Source: Acidobacteriota bacterium | GTDB lineage: Bacteria > Acidobacteriota > Vicinamibacteria > Marinacidobacterales > Marinacidobacteraceae | Assembly (NCBI GenBank): GCA_009840635.1 | Contig: VXNL01000074.1 | Span: forward strand, 7,292 to 71,291 | DNA: 64,000 nucleotides | Direction: 5' to 3' | Shown here: positions 43,413-53,550 of the stretch, one piece after another | Position numbering within the stretch: the stretch's first letter is position 1 | Layout of the letters: every line of letters begins with the position of its first letter | The notes under the pieces: generated by a model | Databases searched by the model: none | Told to the model about the DNA's origin: nothing | What the model saw: the letters and a program-made list of their open reading frames with translations, nothing else | Translations under genes and position numbers: made by a program

Positions 43413-44318
43413 TCAGTAGCGCGGAGCCGGCAAGGGAGAACCGGTGATCTGGCGGTAGGCGCTGAGGAAACGCTCGGTCGTCCCCCGCACGATGCTGTCG
43501 GGCAGGTGCGGCGCCGGCGGCTCCTTGTTCCAGTCGACCGTTTCCAGGTAGTCGCGGACGTACTGCTTGTCGAAGCTGGACTGGAGTTTCCCGGGGGCGT
43601 ATTCGTCGGCGGGCCAGAACCGCGAAGAATCCGGAGTCAGGACCTCGTCGATCACGTAGAGCTTCCCGTCGTCGTCGTGTCCGAACTCGAACTTGGTGTC
43701 GGCAATGATGATGCCCCGCTCGGCGGCCCATTCCACCCCGCTCGCATAGATCTCCCGGGAGATCTCGTGGAGGCGGGTGGTCAGCTCCCGGCCCAGCGCG
43801 TTCGCCATGAAGTCCTCGCTCACGTTCTCGTCGTGACCGTCCTCGGCCTTCGTGGCCGGCGTGAAGAGCGGCTCGGGGAAACGCTCGGCCAGTTGCATCC
43901 CGCTCGGGAGCGAGATGCCGCACACGCTGCCTTCCCGTCCGTACTCCTTCCAGCCTGACCCGTAGAGGAACCCGCGCATCACGCACTCGAAGGGAATCGG
44001 GTTCAGCCGGCGCACCAGCATGGAACGTCCGTCCAGCATTCCCTTCGCCGGCGCCAGCACGTCGGGGTACTCGTCCACGTCGTCGGTCACCAGGTGATTG
44101 GGAACGATGTGCTCGGTCCGCCGCAGCCACCAGGCACTCAGGCTGTTCAGCACCCGGCCCTTCTCGGGGATCCCCTCCGGAAGCACGACGTCGAAGGCCG
44201 ACACCCGGTCCGTCGTCACCAGCAGGAGTTGGTCGCCGACGGCGTAGATGTCGCGGACCTTGCCGCGGGAACGGAGGGCAACACCCTCCAGCGAGGTCGT
44301 CAGAACTGCTTCAGCCAT
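43413..44318 (-). CDS. purC: SAICAR synthetase
   Basis: A 301-residue purine-biosynthesis ligase joining aspartate to CAIR with ATP. Signature segments: RSRGKVRDIYAVGDQLLLVTTDRVSAFD (residues 16-43), ECVMRGFLYGSGWKEY, IIIADTKFEFG and VIDEVLTPDSSRFW. Length matches the single-domain, yeast-like type. The ATG at 44318 lies 6 nt after TAGAAT with no ribosome site. It stands alone between convergent DUF4097 and upstream pnp. Confidence 0.96.
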   Translation of the reverse strand: MAEAVLTTSLEGVALRSRGKVRDIYAVGDQLLLVTTDRVSAFDVVLPEGIPEKGRVLNSLSAWWLRRTEHIVPNHLVTDDVDEYPDVLAPAKGMLDGRSMLVRRLNPIPFECVMRGFLYGSGWKEYGREGSVCGISLPSGMQLAERFPEPLFTPATKAEDGHDENVSEDFMANALGRELTTRLHEISREIYASGVEWAAERGIIIADTKFEFGHDDDGKLYVIDEVLTPDSSRFWPADEYAPGKLQSSFDKQYVRDYLETVDWNKEPPAPHLPDSIVRGTTERFLSAYRQITGSPLPAPRY

Positions 44319-44324
44319 CCGGGA

Positions 44325-44330
44325 ATTCTA
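44325..44330 (-). promoter_or_regulatory. Putative -10 box of a leaderless promoter (purC)
   Basis: TAGAAT, then TCCCGG, then the purC ATG. Confidence 0.45.
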
Positions 44331-44430
44331 CGGAGGAAGCGCGCGGAAAAATGACGAAAAACCGGCTGGATGGCGGTCCGCTCCCGGTCGCGATCCGCGG
44401 CGCGCGTTTCGCCTCCCTCCGGTCGGCGAT

Positions 44431-44447
44431 GCCGGCCGGAGGCCGGC
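44431..44447. repeat. REP-like palindrome downstream of pnp
   Basis: GCCGGCCGGAGGCCGGC preceded by GAT and followed by GCTCC, 14 bp after the pnp stop. Same GATGCCGG family as at 25536. It could protect the transcript end, as REPs do elsewhere. Confidence 0.55.
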
Positions 44448-44461
44448 GCTCCGAGTCCCTG

Positions 44462-46633
44462 CTAGCGGCGGCGGTCGCCGCGGTCGCGATCGCGATCGCG
44501 GCCGCCACGCCGGCGCGGCGGCCGGGGCGGCAGCGGCGGCAGGCCCGCCCGCTCGCGGATGATGTCCTTGCAGGAAAGGCGCGTCCGTCCGTTGCCATCC
44601 ACCTCGATGACCCGGACTTCGACCTCGTCTCCCTCCTGGAGTTCGTCCCGCACGCTGTTGACGTGGCGGTCCGCGATCTCCGAGATGTGGAGCAGACCAT
44701 CCGTTCCCGGAAGGATCTCCACGAAGGCGCCGAAGTCCACGATCGTCTTCACGACGCCGTGATAGTCGCGCCCGACTTCGGGAAGCTGGCTCACCGCGAT
44801 GGACTCGATCCGCTCCTTCGCCCGCGCCGTGGACTTGGCGTCGAGGCCGGCGATGTGGATGGTGCCGTCGTCCGATACGTCGACCCGCGCTCCGGTTTCG
44901 TCGGTGATCGCCCGAATCGTCTTGCCGCCGGGCCCGATGACCTCCCGGATCTTCCGCACGGGAATCTTCATGGTGAGGATCGCGGGGGCGTACTGGGAGG
45001 TTTCGCTCCGGGGAGCCGGAATCTCGGCCGCCATGGCCTTGAGGATCTCGACGCGGGCCCGACGCGCCTGCTCGAGGGCATCGGTCACGATGTCGAGACG
45101 CAGTCCGGAGATCTTGATGTCCATCTGCAGCGCGGTGATCCCATTGGCCGTGCCCGCGACCTTGAAGTCCATGTCTCCGTAGTGATCTTCAGCTCCCGCA
45201 ATGTCGGTCAGCACCCGGTACTCGTCTCCCCGGGTGATGAGACCCATCGCAATGCCGGCGATGGGAGCCTTGAGCGGCACGCCGGCATCCATGAGCGAGA
45301 GGCAGCCCCCGGTCACCGCGGCCATGGAGCTCGATCCGTTGGACTCCAGGGTGTCGGAAACCACCCGGATGGCGTAGTTGAACTGGTCCTCGCCAGGGAT
45401 CGCGGGCAAGAGGGCGCGCTCGGCGAGCGCGCCGTGCCCGATTTCACGCCGGCCCGGACCACGCATCATCCGGGCTTCTCCCACGGAGAAGGCCGGGAAG
45501 TTGTAGTGGAGGAGGAAGCGCTTTTCCCCGGAGCCGTGCACCCAGTCGAGGCGCTGACTCTCACTGAGCGGAGCCAGGGTGGTGACCACGAGCGCCTGCG
45601 TCTCGCCACGCGTAAAGACGGCGGACCCGTGCGTCCTGGGCAGCACGCCCACGTCGCAGCTCAACTGCCGAATCTCGTCGAACGCCCGCCCGTCCAGGCG
45701 CTTTCCTTCCTCGAGGATCGTGCAGCGGAGGATGTCCTCTTCCATCGCCTTGACGATGCCGGAGGCAGCGGAGCGCTCTTCGTCGCTCCGGTCTTCGAGA
45801 GTGGAAGCGATGGCCGTCTTGACCTCGTCGACGGCCCGGGAGGCCTCGAGCTTGCCCGGCGTCTGCAACGCATCCTTCAGCCGGTCGCGGAATCCGTCCG
45901 CGATTTCGGTGGCCAGGCCGGGGTCCGGTTCCTTGGCGACCACCACCTGTTTCTTCGGCTGGAGCCGGCTCACAAGTTCCTGCTGGATGCCGACGATGCG
46001 GCGGATTCCCTCGTGGGCGAAGCTGAGCGCCTCCACCATCCGGGCCTCGGGTACGTCTTCCGCCCCCGCCTCGACCATCACGATGGCGTCGTCGGAGCCG
46101 GCCACGACGAGATTCAGCGCCGACCGATCCAGATCGGAGAACGTCGGGCAGAGAACGAACTCATCGTCCACGAGGCCGACGCGCACTGCGCCGATGGAAG
46201 TGTCGAAGGGGAGATCCGAGATTCCAAGCGCAGCCGCCGCCCCGGTAATCGCCAGAACGTCGGAGTCGTTCTCACGATCCGTGGACAGCAGGAGACAGGT
46301 GACCTGTGTCTCGCGCCGCCAGCCGCTCGGGAACAGCGGTCGCAGCGGACGGTCGATAAGCCGACAGGTGAGGATCTCCTTCTCGTTGGGCCGCCCCTCC
46401 CGCTTGAAGAATCCCCCCGGGATTCGACCCGCCGCGTAGAAGCTCTCCCGATAGTCCACCGCCAGCGGCAGGAAATCGACGTCGGGCCGGTCGCTTCGGG
46501 AAGCCGTTACCGCGGCCAGCACGACCGTGTCACCCAATCGGACGGTCACCGCGCCCGCCGCTTGCCGGGCGAGCCGGCCTGTTTCAATGATCAGATCGTT
46601 GCTGCCGATCTGGGTCTGTACCGTTTCAATCAA
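44462..46633 (-). CDS. pnp: Polyribonucleotide nucleotidyltransferase
   Basis: A 723-residue 3'-5' phosphorolytic exoribonuclease. Two RNase PH-like domains (about 1-220 and 305-545; second with LAPLSESQRLDWVHGSGEKRF-region motifs), a KH domain (IPVRKIREVIGPGGKTIRAI) and an S1 domain (GRDYHGVVKTIVDFGAFVEI) end in a basic arginine/aspartate tail (RRRGGRDRDRDRGDRRR). Downstream of rpsO, the conserved order. Starts M-IETVQTQIGSNDLII. Confidence 0.97.
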   Translation of the reverse strand: MIETVQTQIGSNDLIIETGRLARQAAGAVTVRLGDTVVLAAVTASRSDRPDVDFLPLAVDYRESFYAAGRIPGGFFKREGRPNEKEILTCRLIDRPLRPLFPSGWRRETQVTCLLLSTDRENDSDVLAITGAAAALGISDLPFDTSIGAVRVGLVDDEFVLCPTFSDLDRSALNLVVAGSDDAIVMVEAGAEDVPEARMVEALSFAHEGIRRIVGIQQELVSRLQPKKQVVVAKEPDPGLATEIADGFRDRLKDALQTPGKLEASRAVDEVKTAIASTLEDRSDEERSAASGIVKAMEEDILRCTILEEGKRLDGRAFDEIRQLSCDVGVLPRTHGSAVFTRGETQALVVTTLAPLSESQRLDWVHGSGEKRFLLHYNFPAFSVGEARMMRGPGRREIGHGALAERALLPAIPGEDQFNYAIRVVSDTLESNGSSSMAAVTGGCLSLMDAGVPLKAPIAGIAMGLITRGDEYRVLTDIAGAEDHYGDMDFKVAGTANGITALQMDIKISGLRLDIVTDALEQARRARVEILKAMAAEIPAPRSETSQYAPAILTMKIPVRKIREVIGPGGKTIRAITDETGARVDVSDDGTIHIAGLDAKSTARAKERIESIAVSQLPEVGRDYHGVVKTIVDFGAFVEILPGTDGLLHISEIADRHVNSVRDELQEGDEVEVRVIEVDGNGRTRLSCKDIIRERAGLPPLPPRPPRRRGGRDRDRDRGDRRR

Positions 46634-46719
46634 CTTTCTTCTTCCTTCTCTGATGCCGGGAACCTGCCTGGGTTCGTGGCGTGCGTTTGCCTGAGCGGCC
46701 GGCCGGGTGCGCGCCGGAA

Positions 46720-46989
46720 CTACTTTCTGAGACCGAGGGAAGTGATCAGGGTTCGATACCGTTCGACGTCTTCCCGCCGCAGATAGTCCAGCAGCCGCCG
46801 GCGCCGGCTGACCATGCGGAGCAGGCCCCGCCGCGAGGCGTGGTCCTTCCGATGATCGTTGAAATGGTCCGCCAGTCCGGTGATCCGCGCCGTCAGGAGC
46901 GCGACCTGGACTTCCGGTGAACCGGCGTCCGTATCGTGCCGCCGGTATTTCTCGACGATGGCGCGCCGTGATGTCTGTGTGAGTGCCAA
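46720..46989 (-). CDS. rpsO: 30S ribosomal protein S15
   Basis: An 89-residue protein binding 16S rRNA. Family segments: [56 protein letters not shown] split over residues 15-73. Starts at TTG (46989) behind AGGGAA. Located 86 bp upstream of pnp. A 227-bp gap separates it from truB. Confidence 0.96.
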   Translation of the reverse strand: MALTQTSRRAIVEKYRRHDTDAGSPEVQVALLTARITGLADHFNDHRKDHASRRGLLRMVSRRRRLLDYLRREDVERYRTLITSLGLRK

Positions 46990-47216
46990 TTCCCTGTTTC
47001 CCTGATTGCCGCCAGCCGGGCCGGCGCTGCTTCAGTCTTTCCTATGCCGCCTGATGAATGGTTCGGTCTGCCGGGCTCGCTGCCCGCCGGCCAAGACGCT
47101 CGGTCTTCGTGATCACAATTCCCGGGTCGGCTGGTCGTTCGCGGCGCACCTTACCACACCGGGGGCGAACCCCGGCGCCCCGGCGGAGTCACCGAACGGC
47201 CCCCGGGTCGGGACTG

Positions 47217-48164
47217 TCATTCGGACGTCCGAGCCGCGTTCCAGACCACCAGCGGGCGCCAACCGTCCGGCGTGGCCGAAACCACGGCGATCAACGCGAG
47301 GCCGCTCTCGTCGGCCGAACCCGCGGGCGGATGGGGGGCTGCAACCGCAGAGCGGACCTCCCCGTCGGATGGCGGGCCCGTGGCCTGGTCCGCGTGCTCA
47401 CCGGCAGCGCCGTAAGGAAGCACACGGCCGTGGCCCAGGAGTCCGGCCTCCGCCGGGGATACCAGCAGTCGCGGCATCCCGTTCAAGGCCGCGAGCGGGT
47501 CCAGGAGACGCGCAGCGATGGCGTCCCGATTCGGGAGCCCGTCGAGCCGCGTCGCGGCCGACACCTCGAAGGGCCCCACGCCGGTGCGCCGCAGGGCGGC
47601 CAGGTGAGCCGCGCCGCCGAGTCGCTCGCCGAGGTCTCGGGCGAGGGCGCGGATGTACGTGCCCGGCCCCACCTGGCAGGCGAACTCCGCCACCTTCCCG
47701 TCGTAACCGATGAGCCGAAGTTCGTCCACCCGGACCCGGCTCGGGGCCAGACGCACGGGACGGCCCGCCCGCGCCAAACGATATGCCCGGCGGCCGCCAA
47801 CCCGCTTCGCCGAGTAGCGAGGCGGAATCTGGTCAATCTCGCCGAGAAACTCCGGAAGCACCTGCAGGATCGCCGACGATTCCGGACAGGCCGCGGGAAC
47901 GCCCAGCGGCTGCCCGGTAGCGTCGTCCGTATCGGTGGCCTGCCCGAAACACACCCGGGCGCGATAGCGCTTGGCGCCCCCGGCCACAAACCGCACGAGC
48001 CGGGTAGCCCGGCCTACGCAGACGGGCAGCAGTCCGGTTGCGAAGGGATCGAGGGAACCGGCGTGACCGGTCCGGACGCCGCCAAGGGTTGCCCGGATAC
48101 GCCGTACGACCGCGAAGGAACTGAGTCCCTCGTCCTTGTCCACGAGGAGGAGGCCCGAAATCAG
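47217..48164 (-). CDS. truB: tRNA pseudouridine(55) synthase
   Basis: A 315-residue enzyme making pseudouridine 55 in the T-loop of tRNAs. Motif RTGHAGSLDPFATGLLPV carries the catalytic aspartate, and KRYRARVCFGQATDTDD and GTYIRALARDLG are typical. The conserved N-terminus ISGLLLVDKDEGLSSF requires starting upstream of the first GTG (48143). CTG at 48164 is preceded by AGGAG with 5-nt spacing and overlaps the rbfA stop as CTGA. The C-terminal PUA-like part is loosely conserved. Confidence 0.93.
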   Translation of the reverse strand: MISGLLLVDKDEGLSSFAVVRRIRATLGGVRTGHAGSLDPFATGLLPVCVGRATRLVRFVAGGAKRYRARVCFGQATDTDDATGQPLGVPAACPESSAILQVLPEFLGEIDQIPPRYSAKRVGGRRAYRLARAGRPVRLAPSRVRVDELRLIGYDGKVAEFACQVGPGTYIRALARDLGERLGGAAHLAALRRTGVGPFEVSAATRLDGLPNRDAIAARLLDPLAALNGMPRLLVSPAEAGLLGHGRVLPYGAAGEHADQATGPPSDGEVRSAVAAPHPPAGSADESGLALIAVVSATPDGWRPLVVWNAARTSE

Positions 48165-48586
48165 TTCTTCTCCTCGCCCGGCCGGACGGGCGGCTCCCCG
48201 TCACCTCCCTCCGGGGACTCGTCCCCCGACGTCCCCTGGTGGGCGGCGCGCTCCTGGTCGAGGATCTGCTCCAGACGGATCGAGAACTCGACCGACGGAT
48301 CGAACACGAACCGAATCTCCGGAGTCGCGCGCAGCCGGATTCGGGTCCCCAGCAGGGTCCGCACCCGGCCCCGGGCCCGGCCGAGGACGGCGAGCGTCTC
48401 CTTCTGGTCGGCGTCGCTGCCGTAGACCGAAACATAGACCCGGGCGAGGGTGAGATCGCCGGTCAGCTCGACGCGGGTCACCGTGGCGCGCCCGACCCGG
48501 GGATCCGCCAGTTCGAACCGCAGGATGCCGGCCACTTCCCGCCGGATCGCCTCGGCGACCCGCTCGCGCCTTCCCCCGGTTCTCAT
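48161..48586 (-). CDS. rbfA: Ribosome-binding factor A
   Basis: A 141-residue cold-adaptation and 30S maturation factor with a KH-like fold: RRERVAEAIRREVAGIL, VGRATVTRVELTGDLTLARVYVSV and RIRLRATPEIRFVFDPSVEF. An acidic, disordered C-terminal tail extends past the usual end. ATG at 48586 behind TCAGGAGTAG. Between ylxP and truB, the standard nusA-infB cluster order. Confidence 0.94.
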   Translation of the reverse strand: MRTGGRRERVAEAIRREVAGILRFELADPRVGRATVTRVELTGDLTLARVYVSVYGSDADQKETLAVLGRARGRVRTLLGTRIRLRATPEIRFVFDPSVEFSIRLEQILDQERAAHQGTSGDESPEGGDGEPPVRPGEEKN

Positions 48587-48590
48587 CGAG

Positions 48591-48899
48591 CTACTCCTGA
48601 ACGGCCAACCACTCGATCGCGGTGTCCGCCACCTCCGAAGGGTAAGCGCGAATGGCGATGCTGCGCGCCGTGTCCAGCCGGGCGGCCACGACCTCCTCTC
48701 CGAGACCGACAGCGACCACCGAAATCTCCGCCTCCCTGAGCATCTCCGGATCTCCGGTTTCGGCAACCGCCACCAGACAGCGGGCGCGCAACCTGTCCGA
48801 CAGCGACCGGACGACGCTGCGCCGATCCTTCCGCGACCGTGCGTACGGAAGTCGCAGGGTGATGCGGAGCAGCCCCACCCGCGTTCTGGGACCGGTCAC
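48591..48899 (-). CDS. DUF503 / YlxP family protein
   Basis: A 102-residue protein of the DUF503 family, consistently located between infB and rbfA. VGLLRITLRLPYARSRKDRR and VAVAETGDPEMLREAEISVV match the family. Function is not established; linkage suggests a translation or ribosome-assembly role. GTG start at 48899. Its TAG stop lies just ahead of the rbfA ribosome site. Confidence 0.85.
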   Translation of the reverse strand: MTGPRTRVGLLRITLRLPYARSRKDRRSVVRSLSDRLRARCLVAVAETGDPEMLREAEISVVAVGLGEEVVAARLDTARSIAIRAYPSEVADTAIEWLAVQE

Positions 48900-48946
48900 G
48901 CGATGAAATGCCTACCGGGAGAACCGGGCTCGTCCGCGCGCCAGGT

Positions 48947-51667
48947 TCAGTCGGCGACCGGACTGACCTGCTCCTCGCGGAACGCCTCGATGATGTCGCC
49001 GATCTTCACGTCGTTGTAGCCCGCGATTCCGACGCCGCACTCGAAGCCCTCCCGGACCTGGGCCACGTCCTCCTTGAACCGGCGCAGGCTGCCGATGCGC
49101 CCGGTGTGGACCAGCCGGCCATCGCGGACCAGACGCACCCGGGAGTTCCTCGGGACCGTACCCGCGAGGACGTAGGAACCGGCGACGACCCCCACTCTCG
49201 GCACCTGGAACGTGCGCCGCACCTCGATCTTCCCGAGTTCGACGATCTCCGTTTCCGGTTCCAGGAGACCGGCGAGCGCCTTCTCCATCTCCTCGACGAG
49301 GTGATAGATGACCGTGTGGCCGCGAATCTCGACCTTCTCCTGCTCGGCAAGCCGCTGCCCCTGAGGATCCGGACGCACACCGAAGGCGACGATGATCGAC
49401 TCGGTCGCCGACGCCAGGTTCACGTCGCTCTCCGAAACGGCGCCCGCGCCGGCGTGAATCACCCGGACCTTGACGTCCTCCGTCGACAGCCGTTCCAGCG
49501 CGTCCCGGACGGCCTCCACCGTTCCCCCGACATCCGCCTTCACCACGATCGAAAGTTCCTTCAGACCGCCGCTCATCTGGGCGTGCAGGTTCTGGAGGTT
49601 CAGCCGCTGGCGGCCCTCGATCAACTGCAGCCGGGTTTCTTCCTTCTTCTCCTCCGCCGCGCGCCGCGCCTCCGCCGGCTTCTGGCTGGCCGAGAAGGAG
49701 TCGCCGACCACCGGCACCTCGGTGAGTCCGAGCACCTCGCAGGGCGTGGACGGCGGCGCTTTCTTCATCCGCCGCCCCGATTCGTCAAGGAGCGCCCGCA
49801 CCTTGCCCCAGGCCGCGCCGGCGCTCACCGTGTCGCCGACGGACAGGGTGCCCTCCTGCACCAGGAACTGGGCCACCGGGCCGCGGCCCTTGTCCTTCCG
49901 GGCCTCGAGGACGACGCCCTGGGCGGGCCCCCGCGGATTCGCCGTGGGTTCCTCGAGTTCCGCCACGTCGAGCACCGACTGCAGCAGCTCCGGGAGCCCG
50001 TCGTGGGTCTTCGCAGATACCTGACAGAAGATGGAGTCGCCGCCCCAGTCCTCCGGGGTTACCTCACGCTCCGCCAGCTGGCGCATCACGAGATCGGGAT
50101 CGGCCGCCGGCTTGTCCATCTTGTTCACCGCCACCACGATCGGCACCCCGGCCGCGCGAGCGTGGTTCAGCGCCTCGATCGTCTGCTCCTTGACGCCGTC
50201 ATCGGCAGCCACCACCAGGATCACCACGTCGGTGACGCCCGCGCCGCGAGCCCGCATCTTGGTGAAGGCCTCGTGCCCCGGCGTGTCCAGGAAGACGAGC
50301 CGGTGGCCGTTCGTTTCCACGGTGTACGCGCTCATGTGCTGGGTGATGCCGCCCGCCTCGGTGTCGACCACCCGCGCACTGCGGATGGCATCGAGGAGGC
50401 TCGTCTTGCCGTGGTCCACGTGACCCATCACGGTGACCACCGGAGCCCGCTCGACCAGATCTTCCTTCTTCGAGTCCTCCTTCGCCTCGCTGGCCGCGAG
50501 CGCTTCGCCAGCGGGCGTCCCGGCCGCCCCGGTCCCGGCCTCGACGATGGTTCCCCCGTAATGCTGGACCAGCTTGGTGGCGATCTCCGTATCGAGCGGC
50601 TGGTTGATCGACGCCGCCACTCCGTGTTGCAGGAGCAACGCCTTGATCACCTCCACGGTCGGGATGCTCATGGCTTCCGCGAGACCCTTCACGGTGATTC
50701 CGTCACTCAGCGCGACCGATGCATTGGTCCGGTATTCCCGGGTCACCGCCTGGCGCAAACCCGGCGGCAGCGGACTATCGAATCCCTCGAGAGACTCGGG
50801 GGTCTCGGCCGGCGCCTGACGCCTTCGTCCCTTGGACCGCCGGCCGGGAGCGGGGCGCTGGGCCTTGGGCGGAGCCGCCGGCGACCTCCTGAGTGGCGGC
50901 GGAGTAGCCCGGATCCGCGGCGGCGTGGCTCTCCGGACCGGCCGGGTGACGGCAGGCACGATCTTGCGATCCGTAGCTCCGGGCCGGAATTCGGCGGGGC
51001 CCGAGGGTGACGTGATGATCCTGGTCTCAATGCGGCGCGGAGCAGCGGGCGCCGGGGTTTCGGCGGGTTTTGCGGAAACCGCCGCCATTCGCTCGGGCCG
51101 GGCGGGCGCTTCGGTCGGTCCGGTGCGGACATCGATCGCTCCGTCGCCGGCCTGCGGGGCAGCCGTGGGCGCGGGCCGCTTCTCCTGCGCCGGCTCGGTG
51201 GGCTCCGGTGCTGTTTCGGCTTCGGGCTCCTGGGCTGCCGCCTCGGCGGCCTGCCGCGCTGCTTCCGCGCGCTGCTCGGCCTCGGCCGCTTCGGCCGACC
51301 GCCGCGCGGCCTCTTCTTCCTCGGCCCGCGCCTTCGCTTCGGCTTCTTCCTGGGCCTTCTTCTCGGCCTCCTCCCGCGCCTTGCGCTCGGCTTCGCCGCG
51401 CGCCTTTGCCTCCGCCGCCTCCCGCAAGCGGCGCTGTTCCGCGGCGCGCCGGATGTTCTCTTCAGCCTGCAGGCGGCGGTCGGGGCGCGACGCTCGCCGC
51501 TGCTGCAAGCGGAGGCGGTTCCTGACCTTGCGGGCATCGGCGTCCCGGATGGATGACGAGACGGTCCGGACACGCAGACTGAAGTCCGCCTGAAGAACCC
51601 GGAGGAGTTCCCCCGGCTCCATCCCGACCTCTTTGGCGAGGTCGCTGACCCGGACAGTGGAAGGCAT
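48947..51667 (-). CDS. infB: Translation initiation factor IF-2
   Basis: A 906-residue GTPase placing fMet-tRNA on the ribosome. N-terminal IF2_N domain ([22 protein letters not shown]), a long Ala/Glu/Lys-rich coiled region (about 60-130), a proline-rich linker, then the G domain with [22 protein letters not shown] and NKMDKP, and C-terminal domains ending [17 protein letters not shown] and fMet-tRNA-binding segments. ATG start. It follows nusA by 3 bp. Confidence 0.97.
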   Translation of the reverse strand: MPSTVRVSDLAKEVGMEPGELLRVLQADFSLRVRTVSSSIRDADARKVRNRLRLQQRRASRPDRRLQAEENIRRAAEQRRLREAAEAKARGEAERKAREEAEKKAQEEAEAKARAEEEEAARRSAEAAEAEQRAEAARQAAEAAAQEPEAETAPEPTEPAQEKRPAPTAAPQAGDGAIDVRTGPTEAPARPERMAAVSAKPAETPAPAAPRRIETRIITSPSGPAEFRPGATDRKIVPAVTRPVRRATPPRIRATPPPLRRSPAAPPKAQRPAPGRRSKGRRRQAPAETPESLEGFDSPLPPGLRQAVTREYRTNASVALSDGITVKGLAEAMSIPTVEVIKALLLQHGVAASINQPLDTEIATKLVQHYGGTIVEAGTGAAGTPAGEALAASEAKEDSKKEDLVERAPVVTVMGHVDHGKTSLLDAIRSARVVDTEAGGITQHMSAYTVETNGHRLVFLDTPGHEAFTKMRARGAGVTDVVILVVAADDGVKEQTIEALNHARAAGVPIVVAVNKMDKPAADPDLVMRQLAEREVTPEDWGGDSIFCQVSAKTHDGLPELLQSVLDVAELEEPTANPRGPAQGVVLEARKDKGRGPVAQFLVQEGTLSVGDTVSAGAAWGKVRALLDESGRRMKKAPPSTPCEVLGLTEVPVVGDSFSASQKPAEARRAAEEKKEETRLQLIEGRQRLNLQNLHAQMSGGLKELSIVVKADVGGTVEAVRDALERLSTEDVKVRVIHAGAGAVSESDVNLASATESIIVAFGVRPDPQGQRLAEQEKVEIRGHTVIYHLVEEMEKALAGLLEPETEIVELGKIEVRRTFQVPRVGVVAGSYVLAGTVPRNSRVRLVRDGRLVHTGRIGSLRRFKEDVAQVREGFECGVGIAGYNDVKIGDIIEAFREEQVSPVAD

Positions 51668-51670
51668 GAA

Positions 51671-52942
51671 TTAACGGCCCCGTGCCTCCGGCGCGGGTTT
51701 TCTCACCTGCCCCGACCGATTGCTCCGCGCGGGACGAGACCGGGGGCGCCGCGGTCCATCGTGCCGCGGGGGACCACCGCGCCTTCTCTTGTCCGGACCC
51801 CGCCAGGGCGACGCCCCATCACGGGGCCCCCGCCGGGGAGAACGGGAATCGCGCGGGCCGCGGCCCGGGGAAGGCCCGGTCCGGGGACCCCGCCGCTCCC
51901 TCCGGTCGTCTCCTCGCGGAGACGCTCCCTCGGCCACCACTTCGATCGGCACGCCGACCAGTTCGGAGGCGAGGCGGACGTTCTGACCACGCTTTCCCAG
52001 GGTGCGGGGCAGCTCGGTTTCGGAAACCGTGACCAGCAGCCCGCCGCTCTGACGCAGCCTTCGTGAGCCTCCATCGCCGGACTCCCCGTCCACTCTGCGG
52101 ATATCGAGCACTTCCGCCGGACGCAGCGCGTTCCGCGCGAACTTCTCCACCCTTTCGTTCCACAGAACCACGTCCACCCGTTCTCCCCGGAGTTCGCGGC
52201 TCACCGCCCGAATCCGGGAGCCTCCCGGCCCGAGACAGGCGGCCACCGGGTCCACATCGGGCGCCGCGCTGGATACCGCGACCTTCGCCCGGAGTCCCGG
52301 ATGACGCGCTACCGCCCGGACTCGGACGACACCACGGCGGACCTCCGGTGTCTCGCGTTCGATCAATCCCGCCAGGACGGCCGGAGCAATCCGGGAGAGG
52401 ATGACGGGAGGATCGTGGGGTTCGATGGAGTGGACGGCCACCCGGATGGTGTCCTCGGGGTTGAAGACCTCGTGGCGGCTCTGCTCCTCCGCGGGCAGCC
52501 GACCCTCGACCGGCCCGAGATTGACGATGAGGTCCTGTCCCTCGCGGCGAGCGACGATGGCCGTTTCCAGCTTTCCGACGCGATCGCGGTAGCGTTCGGC
52601 CCGGGCGAGCATCCGGGCGGCTCTCAGCCGGGCTTCGAGCACGGCGCGGGCCGCCCTCGCCGCGCTGCGGGCGGCGGTCCCGAAGGGAACGGGCATTTCC
52701 ACCAGCTCGCCGGGAGACGACCCCTCGGGCGCGGCCGCGACCGCGACCTGCGTCTCCGGATCCCGAACCTCCGTGGCCACCCGCTTTCGGGCGTAGCAGA
52801 CCAGGCGTCCCTTGCCCGTGTCGAGGCGGGCGCTCAGGGCACGGCCACTGCTCTGCGACGCGGCAAGGCCCGCCGCCTGCTCCACACCGGCGATGATCTC
52901 GGCCCGATCCACCTCCACGGCGAGTTCCTCGATGGCGGCCAT
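51671..52942 (-). CDS. nusA: Transcription termination/antitermination protein NusA
   Basis: A 423-residue RNA polymerase-associated factor. N-terminal domain from MAAIEELAVEVD, S1 domain (KLETAIVARREGQDLIVNLG), KH1 (VDPVAACLGPGGSRIRAVS) and KH2 (ETELPRTLGKRGQNVRLAS). The acidic repeats of proteobacterial NusA are absent, replaced by a basic Arg/Gly/Pro-rich tail of about 75 residues that may bind RNA. The ATG at 52942 overlaps the rimP stop by one base (TGATG). Confidence 0.93.
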   Translation of the reverse strand: MAAIEELAVEVDRAEIIAGVEQAAGLAASQSSGRALSARLDTGKGRLVCYARKRVATEVRDPETQVAVAAAPEGSSPGELVEMPVPFGTAARSAARAARAVLEARLRAARMLARAERYRDRVGKLETAIVARREGQDLIVNLGPVEGRLPAEEQSRHEVFNPEDTIRVAVHSIEPHDPPVILSRIAPAVLAGLIERETPEVRRGVVRVRAVARHPGLRAKVAVSSAAPDVDPVAACLGPGGSRIRAVSRELRGERVDVVLWNERVEKFARNALRPAEVLDIRRVDGESGDGGSRRLRQSGGLLVTVSETELPRTLGKRGQNVRLASELVGVPIEVVAEGASPRGDDRRERRGPRTGPSPGRGPRDSRSPRRGPRDGASPWRGPDKRRRGGPPRHDGPRRPRSRPARSNRSGQVRKPAPEARGR

Positions 52943-53490
52943 CAGGTCGACGGGCGCCTCCGACCGCCGGGACGCCTTCCGAGCAGAGCCGCGTAATCCG
53001 GAGCGAGACGGGCGGCGACCACCGCGCTCCAGGCGATTCGCCGCTCGCCGCCGGGCCCACTCAGGCAGAGGACGGCGTCCCCGTTGACCGCCCGGAGGGT
53101 TCCGGTCACCGTGTCCGGCAGACTCTCCGTCCGGTGGCGGATCCGGACCCGATGCCCGAGGAACCGCCGGCATTGCTCGACCGATTGCAGCGGCCGGTCG
53201 AGCCCCGGAGTGCTCACTTCCAACGTATAGGAACCGGGAATCGGATCCTCCAGATCGAGGAGCGCCGAGAGCTTCTCGTTCACCCGCTCGCAATCGCCCA
53301 GCCCGACCGCGTCGTCGGGCCGCTCGATGAAGACGCGTACCCGCCGGCCGCTGCGGGGTCCCTTGATCTCGATCCATGCCAACTCGACCTGAGCACTCGC
53401 CGCCGCCCTTCGGGCCAGTCTTTCGATGTTTGCGGTGAGATCGTCGCCCGCCTGAAGAAGGAGCGGCGGGTCGGTTTCTTCTTGCGAAAT
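52942..53490 (-). CDS. rimP: Ribosome maturation factor RimP
   Basis: A 182-residue 30S assembly factor: ELAWIEIKGPRSGRRVRVFIE, GDCERVNEKLSALLDLEDPI and YTLEVSTPGLDRPL are diagnostic. The first canonical start, TTG at 53382, would remove the N-terminal helix (TANIERLARRAAASAQVE). No ATG, GTG, TTG or CTG lies in frame at the expected point. ATT at 53490, 8 nt after AAGAGG, is proposed by analogy with infC but is uncertain. First gene of the nusA-infB operon. Confidence 0.88.
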   Translation of the reverse strand: MSQEETDPPLLLQAGDDLTANIERLARRAAASAQVELAWIEIKGPRSGRRVRVFIERPDDAVGLGDCERVNEKLSALLDLEDPIPGSYTLEVSTPGLDRPLQSVEQCRRFLGHRVRIRHRTESLPDTVTGTLRAVNGDAVLCLSGPGGERRIAWSAVVAARLAPDYAALLGRRPGGRRRPST

Positions 53491-53520
53491 GCGTAGAGCC
53501 TCTTGAGATTGGGGAATCGG

Positions 53521-53550
53521 AGAAAACCCGCCGCACCGAAGCGCGACGGG
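53521..53550 (-). terminator. Rho-independent terminator / attenuator in the rimP leader
   Basis: On the minus strand, CCCGTCGCGC-TTCG-GTGCGGCGGG forms a 10-bp stem (two wobbles) with a UUCG tetraloop, followed by TTTTCT. It lies after the proposed TATACT promoter and about 30 nt before the rimP start, so it could attenuate the operon; it could also simply end the rimO transcript. Confidence 0.65.

Noticed and set aside
47157..47175. CCGGGG/CCCCGG hairpin downstream of truB as terminator
   Set aside because: No T-tract on either strand.
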